NCBI GenBank assembly: GCA_023398165.1
Contig: JAEWSQ010000016.1
Coordinates: 1-27,085 of the forward strand
Length of the DNA stretch: 27,085 bases
Direction of reading: 5' to 3'
Source: Spirochaetota bacterium
Lineage (GTDB): Bacteria > Spirochaetota > Spirochaetia > Treponematales > Treponemataceae
The translations under genes were made by a program, and so were the position numbers. Positions 16,952 to 24,985 of this stretch are shown here, one piece after another. How positions within the stretch are numbered: the stretch's first letter is position 1; the number at the start of each line of letters is the position of its first letter. The notes under the pieces were generated by a model. The model did not search any database. It was given only the letters and a program-made list of their open reading frames with translations, and had not been told where the DNA came from.

Positions 16952-17397
16952 GTGAACAAGTGCAAAAAGATTTTCAGGAATTAGTTGGAGCTTTACAAAT
17001 ACGAAGCATTCAATTTACAGAAATTCATAGTAAAATTTTTCAGCCGTCTTCTCCACCGGAAAATCTGGAAAAGGATGTAAATCTTTGTTGGAAACAGCAG
17101 TTTGCAGATGAAGATCCTGTAAATATTTCAGATACTCAACTTGTGTTCCGCCCCAAATATGTTTTCCAAGTAAAAAATAAAGAAGACATTTTATTTGAAG
17201 CAACAATGATATCGGCTCTTATCTTTTCTGTAAAAAATAAAGACAGCTTTGATAAATGCTGGAAAGATGAACAGACACGGAAGATCTTTTTAGAAAAACA
17301 AATTGTAAGACTTATGTGGACAATACTCAGACAGCAGTTAATGGACTGTATGAACCGTCATTCCTTTCCCCCAATTCCTCTGCCTTGGATTGTTTAA
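16948..17397 (+). CDS. SecB-like chaperone of the TAC module
   Basis: This 149-residue protein begins with strand-rich sequence (ELVGALQIRSIQFTEIHSKI, VFRPKYVFQVK) and ends with the helix and proline-rich closing segment typical of SecB, RQQLMDCMNRHSFPPIPLP. General SecB keeps preproteins unfolded for SecA; the TAC variants instead fold or protect the antitoxin, and release toxin when the chaperone is occupied or lost. Overlap with the antitoxin stop (ATGA) fixes it in the same operon. Spirochaete chromosomes rarely rely on proteobacterial SecB, so a dedicated role with the antitoxin is the natural reading. The call rests on the C-terminal motif, size and context. Confidence 0.8.
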   Translation: MSEQVQKDFQELVGALQIRSIQFTEIHSKIFQPSSPPENLEKDVNLCWKQQFADEDPVNISDTQLVFRPKYVFQVKNKEDILFEATMISALIFSVKNKDSFDKCWKDEQTRKIFLEKQIVRLMWTILRQQLMDCMNRHSFPPIPLPWIV

Positions 17398-17502
17398 AGT
17401 GAGTTTACTTTTCGTGTAAAAAGGATAATTTGATTCATTACTAAATTTTATGTTTTCATACTGAGACAAAAAATTACTAATTTTTTCTAACGACTCTTTC
17501 AT
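17338..17502 (-). pseudogene. 5' fragment of an unidentified gene cut by the TAC module
   Basis: On the minus strand an ATG at 17502 with an AGAGG-type ribosome site opens a 54-residue frame (MKESLEKISNFLSQYENIKF...). Its first 35 codons lie outside the chaperone gene; the rest merely runs antisense through the chaperone 3' end. A strong promoter lies upstream (17553-17580). It appears to be the beginning of a gene following the exonuclease, truncated when the toxin-antitoxin-chaperone module arrived. I do not recognise the peptide. Confidence 0.5.
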
Positions 17503-17552
17503 ACTATAAACCTCTCCTCAACTAGTATCATTTCTACATAGAAGCAACTTCA

Positions 17553-17580
17553 ATTATATCATTATATTACTATCCGTCAA
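17553..17580 (-). promoter_or_regulatory. Minus-strand promoter of the truncated gene
   Basis: On the minus strand, TTGACG (17580-17575) and TATAAT (17558-17553) are 16 bp apart, a near-consensus promoter reading toward the truncated gene. It lies immediately after the exonuclease stop, so that gene had its own transcript. Confidence 0.6.
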
Positions 17581-17585
17581 TCCTA

Positions 17586-18176
17586 TTATAGCTCTCTTCT
17601 CTCCACCCTGCACTTTTCCAGCAGCTCCTCCACAGAACTGCACTTCCATTTATCTGCTGCCATACTGATAATAATCCCGCAGGCTCTCGCATCCTCTAGG
17701 GCATTATGTGCGGAATACTTTATCCCGAATTGTTCACTTACATACGTCAGCTTGTGATTTTCAAGCTTCGGCCATGTTTTTCTGGAAATCAAGAGCGAAT
17801 CAAAATACGTAAGCTTTGGAATCTCCATCTGAAAGTATTCACAGCATCCTCTAATCACAGGCATATCAAAGGTATTTCCATTATGTGCAACAAGCGGAAT
17901 ACCGGGAGTCTGATTTATAAAGGGCATGACCATTGTGTCCCAAACCTCGGGAAACAGCGGTTTATTCCGTACATCATCGTATGATATATGATGAATCGTC
18001 TCTGTCCACTCCAGTATAAAATACATCTTGGCAGGATGTATAAGTGAATAGACTGAATCTGTTTCTTTACCGTCAATAAAGCGGACAAGCCCTATAGCAC
18101 ATGCGCTGTTTCTGTGATGATTCGCCGTTTCAAAATCAAGAGCGATGTAGTCAAGTGTATCATTAATAGTCTTCAT
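17586..18176 (-). CDS. DEDDh 3'-5' exonuclease (DnaQ/epsilon-like)
   Basis: This 196-residue exonuclease removes nucleotides from DNA 3' ends. Visible motifs are ExoI YIALDFETANHH near residues 10-21 (Asp and Glu), ExoII VAHNGNTFDMPVI near 98-110 (Asp), and ExoIII YSAHNALEDARACG near 155-168 (His and Asp of the DEDDh type). All catalytic residues are present. The chosen start is ATG 18176, which overlaps the dnaE-like stop by 14 bp; an upstream in-frame ATG at 18224 would add 16 low-complexity residues lying inside the acidic tail of the polymerase gene. The coupled overlap makes it the proofreading partner of that polymerase, analogous to epsilon with alpha in Pol III. A relic of the same pair occurs at 15069-15240. 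Confidence 0.9.
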   Translation of the reverse strand: MKTINDTLDYIALDFETANHHRNSACAIGLVRFIDGKETDSVYSLIHPAKMYFILEWTETIHHISYDDVRNKPLFPEVWDTMVMPFINQTPGIPLVAHNGNTFDMPVIRGCCEYFQMEIPKLTYFDSLLISRKTWPKLENHKLTYVSEQFGIKYSAHNALEDARACGIIISMAADKWKCSSVEELLEKCRVERREL

Positions 18177-20472
18177 CATCTTCATCATCTTCATCTTCAT
18201 TGTACCCTTTTCTGCATACTTCAAAATATTCTTTCGGATAATGCGCTTTTAAATAGGCATCCTGCCAGGCAATTTTTGTATAAGCTATAGCATGGGATTT
18301 AAGAGATCCATATCCTGTAAAAGGAATTAAAATATCAAATATTACCTCTGCCGTAGATTCTGAGTAATCTTTATCCATGGCTTTTGTTACAAATTCTTTT
18401 TTCTTCTGCTTAACTATTTCATATTTTTTTTGACCCATAGCTCTTCTTACTAGATCCGCTTCTCCTAAAGTACATCCTGTGACTCTGTTTATAATCTTTA
18501 TTACCTGCTCTTGATACACAATTACTTCATAGGTTTCTTTAGTAATATCTGAACATTTTTTGTCAAAACAGTAATTGTCATTGCTATTTAATTTTGATTC
18601 AATAAACCAAGGTATAAAACCCTCAGGACCCGGCCTATACAGAGCATTCAGTGCAGCTATATCGGTAAATTTACCCGGCTTAAGTTTTCTTAAATTTTTT
18701 CTTATTCCAGGGGACTCAAACTGGAAAATGTCTTCTGTTTTACCTTTTTGAAAAAGTTTGAGAGTCTTATCATCATTAAGCGGAATAGAACTTATATCAA
18801 TTTCTTTACCTTTTTTTGATTCTACTAATTCTGCAATCTTTCTCATTCTTGTAAGCGTTTTCAAGGTGAGTATATCAGTCTTATAAATTCCATAAGAGTC
18901 CAACTGCTGCATATCACATTGACTGCTTACCATGCAGCTATTTTTATCAAACAAAACGGGAACAATAGTATTCACAGGTTTATTTGCTATAAGATAGCCG
19001 CAGGCATGAAGAGTTCTAGTATACTTAAGACCTTCCAGTTTCTTTGCCAGTGTTATAAGCTTTTCATATTTTGTGCCGGATAAAATATCTTTGAGTTTTA
19101 AAGCTTCTTTGTATGAACTAAAAACCCGGTCATAACCGTCTTTTGTGATATTTTTCAAGAAGGTCTGCATTCTTTCAATAGGATATCTTGGATTATATGG
19201 ATACAACTGTGTAATGAAGCTGATTTCACTAACAGGAATAGAAAGTGCTCGTCCTGCTATTTTAAAAGCCTTTTTTGAATTGATTCTTCCAAAGGCTGCC
19301 GTCCTGGAAACACTTTCTTTACCATAACAATCCTTTACTATTTGAACTACATCATCGAGTCTTTCATAATCAAAATCAATATCAAAATAAGGATAACATA
19401 CTTTCTCAGGATTTAAGAACCGTTCATATAACAGTCCGTATTCAAGAGGATTTATATCTGTAATTCCAAGAACATACGAAACGAGAGAACTTGAAGATGG
19501 CCCCCGTCCAGGACCATGTGCAATATTGAGCCTATTGCATTCCTCAATTATTTTCCAATGCAGAAGGAAAAACTTTTCAAAATGGCGCCTGATAATATCA
19601 TCCAATTCATAATTTATTCTTTCTTGAATTTCGATTGTTATAGTTTCGAATCTTTTAGGAAGGTTTTCTTCAACTTTAAACCTCAGAAAATCTGCGGCTG
19701 TCATAGTGCCGCAACACTCAGGAGGCAAAGGAAGATTTTCAGCCATTCTTTTTATGCATTCATTTTCTTCAAAGTAGTTTTCCGGGAAAATGTGTGAGAT
19801 CTTTTCTGCTATTTTATTTGTATTTTCAAGCAATTCAAGATGATCATTTTCAAGAAATGGTTTTAGATCTTCTTCTGATACAAAGTAATGATCCGGGTTA
19901 CATTCAGTAAAGTTCACTTCCATATAATCTTTTAATGCATTTAAGACCTTATTATCTTCTTTGTCGATAAAGCAGACAGGATTTGTAATGACGGCCTTAG
20001 TTTTATTTTGAACCAGTGATGTATTATTCACTGTACCTTGTTTTAATACAGAAAATTGAATTTCAATATATAAATCGGATTCAAAGCTTTGTAGTAAATA
20101 TGGAGATTCTTTCTGCGTAATACAGATAAAATGTGTACATTCTTCTTTGGTAAATGGAAGTTCTGTTCTACTTCCATCCTGTGTAGAAAATTCGAGAGAA
20201 TACCTGCAGAAAATCCTATAAGCCTCAAAATCTTTGCATAGAAGAATTATGTATGAATTATTAAGACTGATTTTCTGACCAAGAAGCGGCTTTATATCGT
20301 GCTTTAGACATTGCCGGTAAAATTCCAGACTGCCTGAAAGTGTTGTATCAGTAAGGGCAAGAGCTTTTATATTCAAGGATTCAGCCTTTTCTATAAGTTC
20401 AGAAATCCTTGCCGCGCTTTCGCCAATAGAATATTCCGACATCACATGAAGCGGAATGTAAGAGCTTTCCAT
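18163..20472 (-). CDS. C-terminally truncated DnaE-like DNA polymerase III alpha
   Basis: This 769-residue polymerase of the C family has an intact catalytic centre but lacks the last third of DnaE (usually about 1100-1200 residues). The N-terminal PHP domain is degenerate: HVMSEYS replaces HLHSDYS, and LTDTTLSGS replaces LTDHG. The palm has GPGRGPSSSSLVSYVLGI near 310 and the metal-binding FDIDFDYERLDD near 360, with the third Asp in YKTDILTLKTLT near 530. The fingers carry FQFESPGIRK, ALYRPGPEG, YEVIVYQEQVIKI and EADLVRRAMGQKK. It stops just after SHAIAYTKIAWQ/LKAHYPKEYFEV, so the beta-clamp-binding, OB and tau-binding parts are missing. It ends in an acidic tail made of GATGAAGAT repeats. 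ATG 20472 follows GGAGG; a TTG 12 bp upstream is not the start. A dedicated repair or defence polymerase is likely. Confidence 0.9.
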   Translation of the reverse strand: MESSYIPLHVMSEYSIGESAARISELIEKAESLNIKALALTDTTLSGSLEFYRQCLKHDIKPLLGQKISLNNSYIILLCKDFEAYRIFCRYSLEFSTQDGSRTELPFTKEECTHFICITQKESPYLLQSFESDLYIEIQFSVLKQGTVNNTSLVQNKTKAVITNPVCFIDKEDNKVLNALKDYMEVNFTECNPDHYFVSEEDLKPFLENDHLELLENTNKIAEKISHIFPENYFEENECIKRMAENLPLPPECCGTMTAADFLRFKVEENLPKRFETITIEIQERINYELDDIIRRHFEKFFLLHWKIIEECNRLNIAHGPGRGPSSSSLVSYVLGITDINPLEYGLLYERFLNPEKVCYPYFDIDFDYERLDDVVQIVKDCYGKESVSRTAAFGRINSKKAFKIAGRALSIPVSEISFITQLYPYNPRYPIERMQTFLKNITKDGYDRVFSSYKEALKLKDILSGTKYEKLITLAKKLEGLKYTRTLHACGYLIANKPVNTIVPVLFDKNSCMVSSQCDMQQLDSYGIYKTDILTLKTLTRMRKIAELVESKKGKEIDISSIPLNDDKTLKLFQKGKTEDIFQFESPGIRKNLRKLKPGKFTDIAALNALYRPGPEGFIPWFIESKLNSNDNYCFDKKCSDITKETYEVIVYQEQVIKIINRVTGCTLGEADLVRRAMGQKKYEIVKQKKKEFVTKAMDKDYSESTAEVIFDILIPFTGYGSLKSHAIAYTKIAWQDAYLKAHYPKEYFEVCRKGYNEDEDDEDDEDY

Positions 20473-20488
20473 AATAACCTCCAATAAA

Positions 20489-20515
20489 ATTATAGTAACA
20501 CTAGAGGTCTATCAT
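20489..20515 (-). promoter_or_regulatory. Promoter of the dnaE-like/exonuclease operon
   Basis: On the minus strand TATAAT (20494-20489) lies 17 bp before the ATG at 20472. Upstream is ATGATAGACCTC (20515-20504), which closely matches ATGACAGACCTC in the WYL promoter. The spacing from ATGATA to TATAAT is 15 bp, short for a standard -35, so the shared word may instead be a regulator site. Confidence 0.5.
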
Positions 20516-20558
20516 AGAGTGAGAGAGGTGGGGAGATAATAACCACAGATACACACGG

Positions 20559-20586
20559 GCACTTTAAGCTCGATAGAGCTTAGTGC
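20559..20586. repeat. Hairpin between the DUF2779 and dnaE-like genes
   Basis: TAAGCTC and GAGCTTA pair around GATA, extended by GCAC/GTGC with a 2-base bulge. It lies in the 193-bp gap downstream of the DUF2779 gene on the minus strand. No T run follows on either strand, so it is not a standard intrinsic terminator; transcript end or processing site are possible. Confidence 0.45.
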
Positions 20587-20665
20587 ACACAGATAGTAGG
20601 GTAAAAAAGGAAAGGATGATATTAAACGACTTGAGACTATCATATGTCTAATCAAACATCAATTC

Positions 20666-22159
20666 TTATAATTCACTTACCTCGCGCAGCTTCTCCCATA
20701 TCTTCACCATCGCCAAGGTATCTAGAAAGCAGTACTTTAATAAAGCAGATCTCCATCTTTCCACTTCACTGCTTTTCATTTTTTGCATCGCAAGAAATGA
20801 GTAAGATGCTTCCATTCCATTATGGACATCTTCAAGATTTGCATAATTAAGATCTTTATCATCAGGGAATAATGCCGGTAATACATATTTAATTGAATAC
20901 GAACCTTGAAACTCCTTTCTGTAATACCACTTTTTTTGAAAGGGAAGCATTAAATCTTTTATGTTGTCATGAATGTTCATTAAATGCTCACTAAAATCAG
21001 GATAAAAATCTGCAAGTGTTTTAATACGTCCCTTTTCAAATCCCATATTATATGCAGTTGTGCAAACATTGAAGGGAATATCTTTACACAGCTGCTCTGC
21101 AAGATTTCTTCTTGGGTCTTCACCGGGACAAGCAAGAAAATCTTTATGAAAAAGAGGTCCGTCTTTTTCATTTATGTAGTGCAGTGAGTATTGAAAAACA
21201 ATTTGTTCATAAGGACATGAATTATCAAAAAGAGGTATAGGCGGCTGGAATGATTCAAAATCAAGAAAATATAGCGGGTAAGATAATGTTTTCATAAAAG
21301 CATGAATTTCTTTTACATTGATATGAGGAGGCTTATTATGCAGTTCATGATCTACCTGCATAAACTGACTGCCCGATAATACCTGTGCATTAAAAAGCTG
21401 TTCGAAAGTAATTATCCCCTTATCATAAAGTTCCTGTTTCTTTTTTGACTGCAGTCTTGAAACATCAAATACAGTCGGCCCTTGATCCTGTAAATCACCT
21501 GCACAATAATCCCAATACTCACATTCATAAGGATCAGTACAGTGACTCCCGATTTCCATCTGGGGTTCTTCAATCTGTAAAGCATACTCTTTCAAAGAAA
21601 TTATTAAGTCCTCTATTTCCGGCTGCTTGTCTTTTGCTGTATCAGTTAAGTCTTTAATGGCAAAAAGCTTATTCAGTTCCAAGTCTCCATGACGGACATA
21701 AGAATGATCAATATGAACAAGGCATGCTTTTTTAACAGTGTAACCAAGATTTGTTAAGACATAGTATTGATATGCAACATCATACTCATAAATCCATTTT
21801 ACACTTGTAGAACTTTTAACCTCATAGATTTCTAATTCTTTATTTCCATGATTGCGAAGAATATCTACAATGCAAAAACAGCCCTTACTTGAAAAGGAGG
21901 CCTCACAAATATTTTCTTCACCCTTCTCTATTAAATCCTTAGTACTATCAATCATATCTGATAATGATTCACTGAACGGAACTTCGATGTACGAACCGAA
22001 AAGAGGCTTCGCTGTATTACCAACTTCATGACCAATTACAAACTGGCCTTCTTCAAATGAATCATCTTCTTCCTGCGGCATGTTTTTTCGCAGCCAGAGT
22101 ATTTTGGGGCATTGAACTCCGCTGCAGAATCGGGATTTTGATAAATGGTAGTTAGTCAT
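20666..22159 (-). CDS. DUF2779 protein: Cas4-like Fe-S nuclease plus DEDD-like exonuclease domain
   Basis: This 497-residue protein has two parts. The N-terminal half resembles Cas4/AddB-type PD-(D/E)XK nucleases: CSGVQCPKILWLRK near the start, GHEVGN, an Asp in CIVDIL and the ExK core in IYEVKSSTSVK. A cysteine set (CTDPYECEYWDYC near 205-217) with an N-terminal Cys suggests a 4Fe-4S cluster. The C-terminal DUF2779 part has RNase-H-fold exonuclease motifs: YFLDFESFQPP, TTAYNMGFEKGRI and KYCFLDTLAMVKIW. It would degrade single- or double-stranded DNA ends. ATG 22159 follows AAGGAG; a second ATG 63 bp upstream lies in the likely promoter region and lacks a ribosome site. It sits between the DUF262 nuclease and the polymerase, with gaps of 108 and 193 bp. 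The two-domain reading follows from visible motifs. Confidence 0.85.
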   Translation of the reverse strand: MTNYHLSKSRFCSGVQCPKILWLRKNMPQEEDDSFEEGQFVIGHEVGNTAKPLFGSYIEVPFSESLSDMIDSTKDLIEKGEENICEASFSSKGCFCIVDILRNHGNKELEIYEVKSSTSVKWIYEYDVAYQYYVLTNLGYTVKKACLVHIDHSYVRHGDLELNKLFAIKDLTDTAKDKQPEIEDLIISLKEYALQIEEPQMEIGSHCTDPYECEYWDYCAGDLQDQGPTVFDVSRLQSKKKQELYDKGIITFEQLFNAQVLSGSQFMQVDHELHNKPPHINVKEIHAFMKTLSYPLYFLDFESFQPPIPLFDNSCPYEQIVFQYSLHYINEKDGPLFHKDFLACPGEDPRRNLAEQLCKDIPFNVCTTAYNMGFEKGRIKTLADFYPDFSEHLMNIHDNIKDLMLPFQKKWYYRKEFQGSYSIKYVLPALFPDDKDLNYANLEDVHNGMEASYSFLAMQKMKSSEVERWRSALLKYCFLDTLAMVKIWEKLREVSEL

Positions 22160-22267
22160 CGGGATTATCTCCTTAAACTGATAATTAAACATATGACAAG
22201 TATAGACGGGGATATCTGTCATTTGATAAGGGGAGAAGATAAGTGTTATTTATTCTCTCTCACTCAC

Positions 22268-24604
22268 TTATAAAAACTTCTCTTTTATGCAATCATCATA
22301 AAGTTTCATTAACTCACGAGGAATATCTTTAATATCTTCAATTTTTAATGGTTTACATAAATACCACCAATCATTATTATAAACATCAAGTCCATTTCTA
22401 TTAGCGATTTCGTTAAGTTTTCGTTGATTTTCAGTGTAGAAATCATGATTTCGATTATCTACATTTACATGTTTTCTTAGTCCTATTTCAAATGTAGTAG
22501 GATACCCCCATGAAAAACTTACCATACAGTTTTGTGTAACTTCTATTTCTGTACTCAACCACTTTCTATACCAATCTATAGGCTTCTCCAGAGGATATTC
22601 TCTTTTCCCATTGGCAATATAATAAACTTTTGCATTATTTCCTAGACTCTTGAGTATCTGCTTTATTTTTACAATTCTTTCAGTGTCCAACGGTACAATT
22701 AGAGTGGAAAAAGCATTATAACACTTTGTATAAATCTCAAGAATTCTCAAGAAAACGGTCTTCCTAAATATTTTTGCCTTTTCAAGATTTTTTTGAGATG
22801 TAATTGATTCGTCAAACTTAGAAAAAGTTTCATCAAATAAAAGTTGATCTTTGTACTTATAGTAATATTCATAAATATTTTTATCACTTTTTGAACGATT
22901 TATTTCATAAGGTATAGCAGCAAGATTTCCAATAGTATTCAACCAAAAATCAACTATTGATTTGCTTTCTGTTCTACCTTTATTGTATGACCAGCTTCTA
23001 GGTAAAATGTGATCATAATCCCATGGCGTATTATGATCTTCCCAAGCAATTGTATCTGCAGGGTTGAAATTTGAAAATTTTTCTTTTAAGAATTCCTTTT
23101 GAGCAAAAAGTAATATTGCTTTGTTATAGAATATTTTCTGAATAAACTGATATTCAAGGGTTTCCTTAAAAGAATTCACAAAATCATTATTCCCCAACAC
23201 TGCACTTCTAATTTCACCAGGGGAATATATTATGGATAGCTTATCACTGGACATTAATTCGATGAGGGCAGCTTGAATATGTTCCTTACAGGTTGAGGTA
23301 TTTTCATCTTCCTTAATTCTTGAGTAAATTATATTTATTGAGTTTGGTAAATCATTACAAAACCAGTAAAGCAAGAGAGTCAAGCCCGAAACATTCAAAT
23401 CTCCTAGATCAATTTTCATCGTAGAAAGAAATAACAGTAATAGAAATATTTCAGGTTTATCTTGTATGATCTTCATTTGTATAAAACTAGGTATTTCATA
23501 TAAAGCAGTTTTAGCATTTTTTAGAGTATATTCAGCTTCTTTTTCATAGAAATCTATTATTGTATATCTTATATTTGCATTATTTTCTAACCTTGCTAGC
23601 TCTCGTATTCGTTTTATAGACAAAGCTGGTTCCATTTTGTTGGGATCCCTTTTACTTATTGTCAAAATCAATCTGAACAAAAGCATGACTAGGCTTTGAG
23701 GAGGCATTAGACCTTGGGCTAATTCGTTGTTTTTATCCTTTATATTTCCCCAATAAGCCTTAATTGCAGAATATGAAAGGTCGCTCTTAGAAATCCTTGT
23801 TCCTCCTGTATTTAACCTATTAAATAGAATCTCCAAATTAGATTGCCCTTCGTTTTCTATAATATCATTCTCAAATGAATCTTTTCGTAACAGACTAAAA
23901 GGAACTCTATAGTCGGAAAGAGATTCAAATGTATTAAAGTTTTTTTCTACAAACTCTGAAAGAACTTTTTTGTTTTCCTGATTCCAAAATTCATTTTTCC
24001 AAGAGACTGTCATGTTTTCAATTTTAGACTCTATTGCAGTAGTAAATTTTTCTTTACTAGATATATCTGAATTTAAGAAAAAAGATAATGGAATAGGAAG
24101 TTTTGACATAAAGGGATACGTATCTAATAGACTTATTTCGTCTTTGTATATGTTTTTTTCTTCGTCTCCATAATATTTTTTAAGTGCTCCTCGCCTGTCA
24201 GCTGCACTTAAAACAGAACAATCATCATCATTTTTATAACCCCAAGGATGCGAAACAGTAGTTGCCTTTATAAAATACTTCCTTGTGGATCCATTAATAT
24301 TGCCTGGGCATACATCAAGCCACAGAATTGCGGTAGATTTTATTGTTGGATATTCAAAACCAATCCGTATAGACTCAAATCTTTGCTGTCCATCCATCAA
24401 ATTGTAGGATTTTATATTATTCTCAAAAAGAACAAAGCCTCCAATAGGGAATAACCGTAAAATTGAATCCCAAAGGAATTCAACCTGCTTTGGTTTCCAT
24501 ACTAATCCTCTCTGTAACGAAGGTATATCTATTTGATATCCATCTTCACTTGATTTTGCTGAAATTTCTTTTAATGAAAAACTATTAATTATCCGAGACA
24601 TCAT
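22268..24604 (-). CDS. DUF262 plus HNH (DUF1524) nuclease, GmrSD-like
   Basis: This 778-residue protein is of the GmrSD type, usually restriction enzymes that attack modified phage DNA, or related SspE/BrxU nucleases. The N-terminal DUF262 NTPase-like part has IDIPSLQRGLVWKPKQ (26-41), PIGGFVLF and the signature NLMDGQQRFESI (68-79). The HNH/DUF1524 nuclease is near 523-570: WDYDHILPRSW followed by TIGNLAAIPYEINRSKSDK. GmrSD-like proteins commonly end near there; this one carries about 200 further residues that I do not recognise (YYIANGKREYPLEKPIDWYR, SFSWGYPTTFEIGLRK, NNDWWYLCKPLK), probably a substrate-sensing or DNA-binding domain. ATG 24604 has AAAGGAG at good spacing. It is the first gene of the minus-strand cluster and is read divergently from the WYL regulator. 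Confidence 0.87.
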   Translation of the reverse strand: MMSRIINSFSLKEISAKSSEDGYQIDIPSLQRGLVWKPKQVEFLWDSILRLFPIGGFVLFENNIKSYNLMDGQQRFESIRIGFEYPTIKSTAILWLDVCPGNINGSTRKYFIKATTVSHPWGYKNDDDCSVLSAADRRGALKKYYGDEEKNIYKDEISLLDTYPFMSKLPIPLSFFLNSDISSKEKFTTAIESKIENMTVSWKNEFWNQENKKVLSEFVEKNFNTFESLSDYRVPFSLLRKDSFENDIIENEGQSNLEILFNRLNTGGTRISKSDLSYSAIKAYWGNIKDKNNELAQGLMPPQSLVMLLFRLILTISKRDPNKMEPALSIKRIRELARLENNANIRYTIIDFYEKEAEYTLKNAKTALYEIPSFIQMKIIQDKPEIFLLLLFLSTMKIDLGDLNVSGLTLLLYWFCNDLPNSINIIYSRIKEDENTSTCKEHIQAALIELMSSDKLSIIYSPGEIRSAVLGNNDFVNSFKETLEYQFIQKIFYNKAILLFAQKEFLKEKFSNFNPADTIAWEDHNTPWDYDHILPRSWSYNKGRTESKSIVDFWLNTIGNLAAIPYEINRSKSDKNIYEYYYKYKDQLLFDETFSKFDESITSQKNLEKAKIFRKTVFLRILEIYTKCYNAFSTLIVPLDTERIVKIKQILKSLGNNAKVYYIANGKREYPLEKPIDWYRKWLSTEIEVTQNCMVSFSWGYPTTFEIGLRKHVNVDNRNHDFYTENQRKLNEIANRNGLDVYNNDWWYLCKPLKIEDIKDIPRELMKLYDDCIKEKFL

Positions 24605-24922
24605 AATTCACTCCTTTAAATTATTTTACCACACTTTCTAAAACATTTGTTGTTTTTCTTAATCTTTTATCTACAATCTATATCGAAAAAAAGGCGTTCC
24701 CGATTATTATCTGGAAACTGATATTATAACAACTGTTCTGGTTAAGCGATTATGTAACAATATGATCTAATTTCTTCAAGGTTCATTTTAATGAATACAT
24801 AATATCAGTACTGTCTTTACCATAAAAACCTCCCTTATTCCACTGTATGCATACTACTCCGCTGTCTCTATCATATAATGTTAGACATATACATCATTTT
24901 TTCCGCCTATATCTATCACAAT
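24605..24922. other. Divergent regulatory region
   Basis: No gene of normal length fits here. It contains the palindrome GTATGCATAC (24845-24854), a TGTCT/AGACA inverted repeat (24863-24867 and 24883-24887) around TATAAT, and TATGATAGA on the minus strand near 24876-24868. These are candidate binding sites for the WYL regulator encoded next to it. An 11-codon frame with a strong ribosome site is listed separately. Confidence 0.45.
24788..24823 (-). other. 11-codon leader or gene-start remnant
   Basis: On the minus strand, GGGAGG (24834-24829) stands 5 bp before ATG 24823, opening MVKTVLILCIH and then stop. The ribosome site is nearly ideal, which is unexpected in non-coding DNA. It may be a leader peptide for the DUF262 transcript or what remains of a deleted gene. 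Confidence 0.35.
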
Positions 24923-24951
24923 ATGACAGACCTCTTACAGTATGCTATAAT
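24923..24951 (+). promoter_or_regulatory. Promoter of the WYL regulator gene
   Basis: ATGACA (24923-24928) is 17 bp from TATAAT (24946-24951), with transcription expected about 28 bp before the ATG at 24986. AGGAGA (24975-24980) is the ribosome site. The extended word ATGACAGACCTC also occurs, with one change, before the dnaE-like gene. Confidence 0.65.
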
Positions 24952-24985
24952 CTAACACAGACAGATCTAAGTACAGGAGAGCTAT

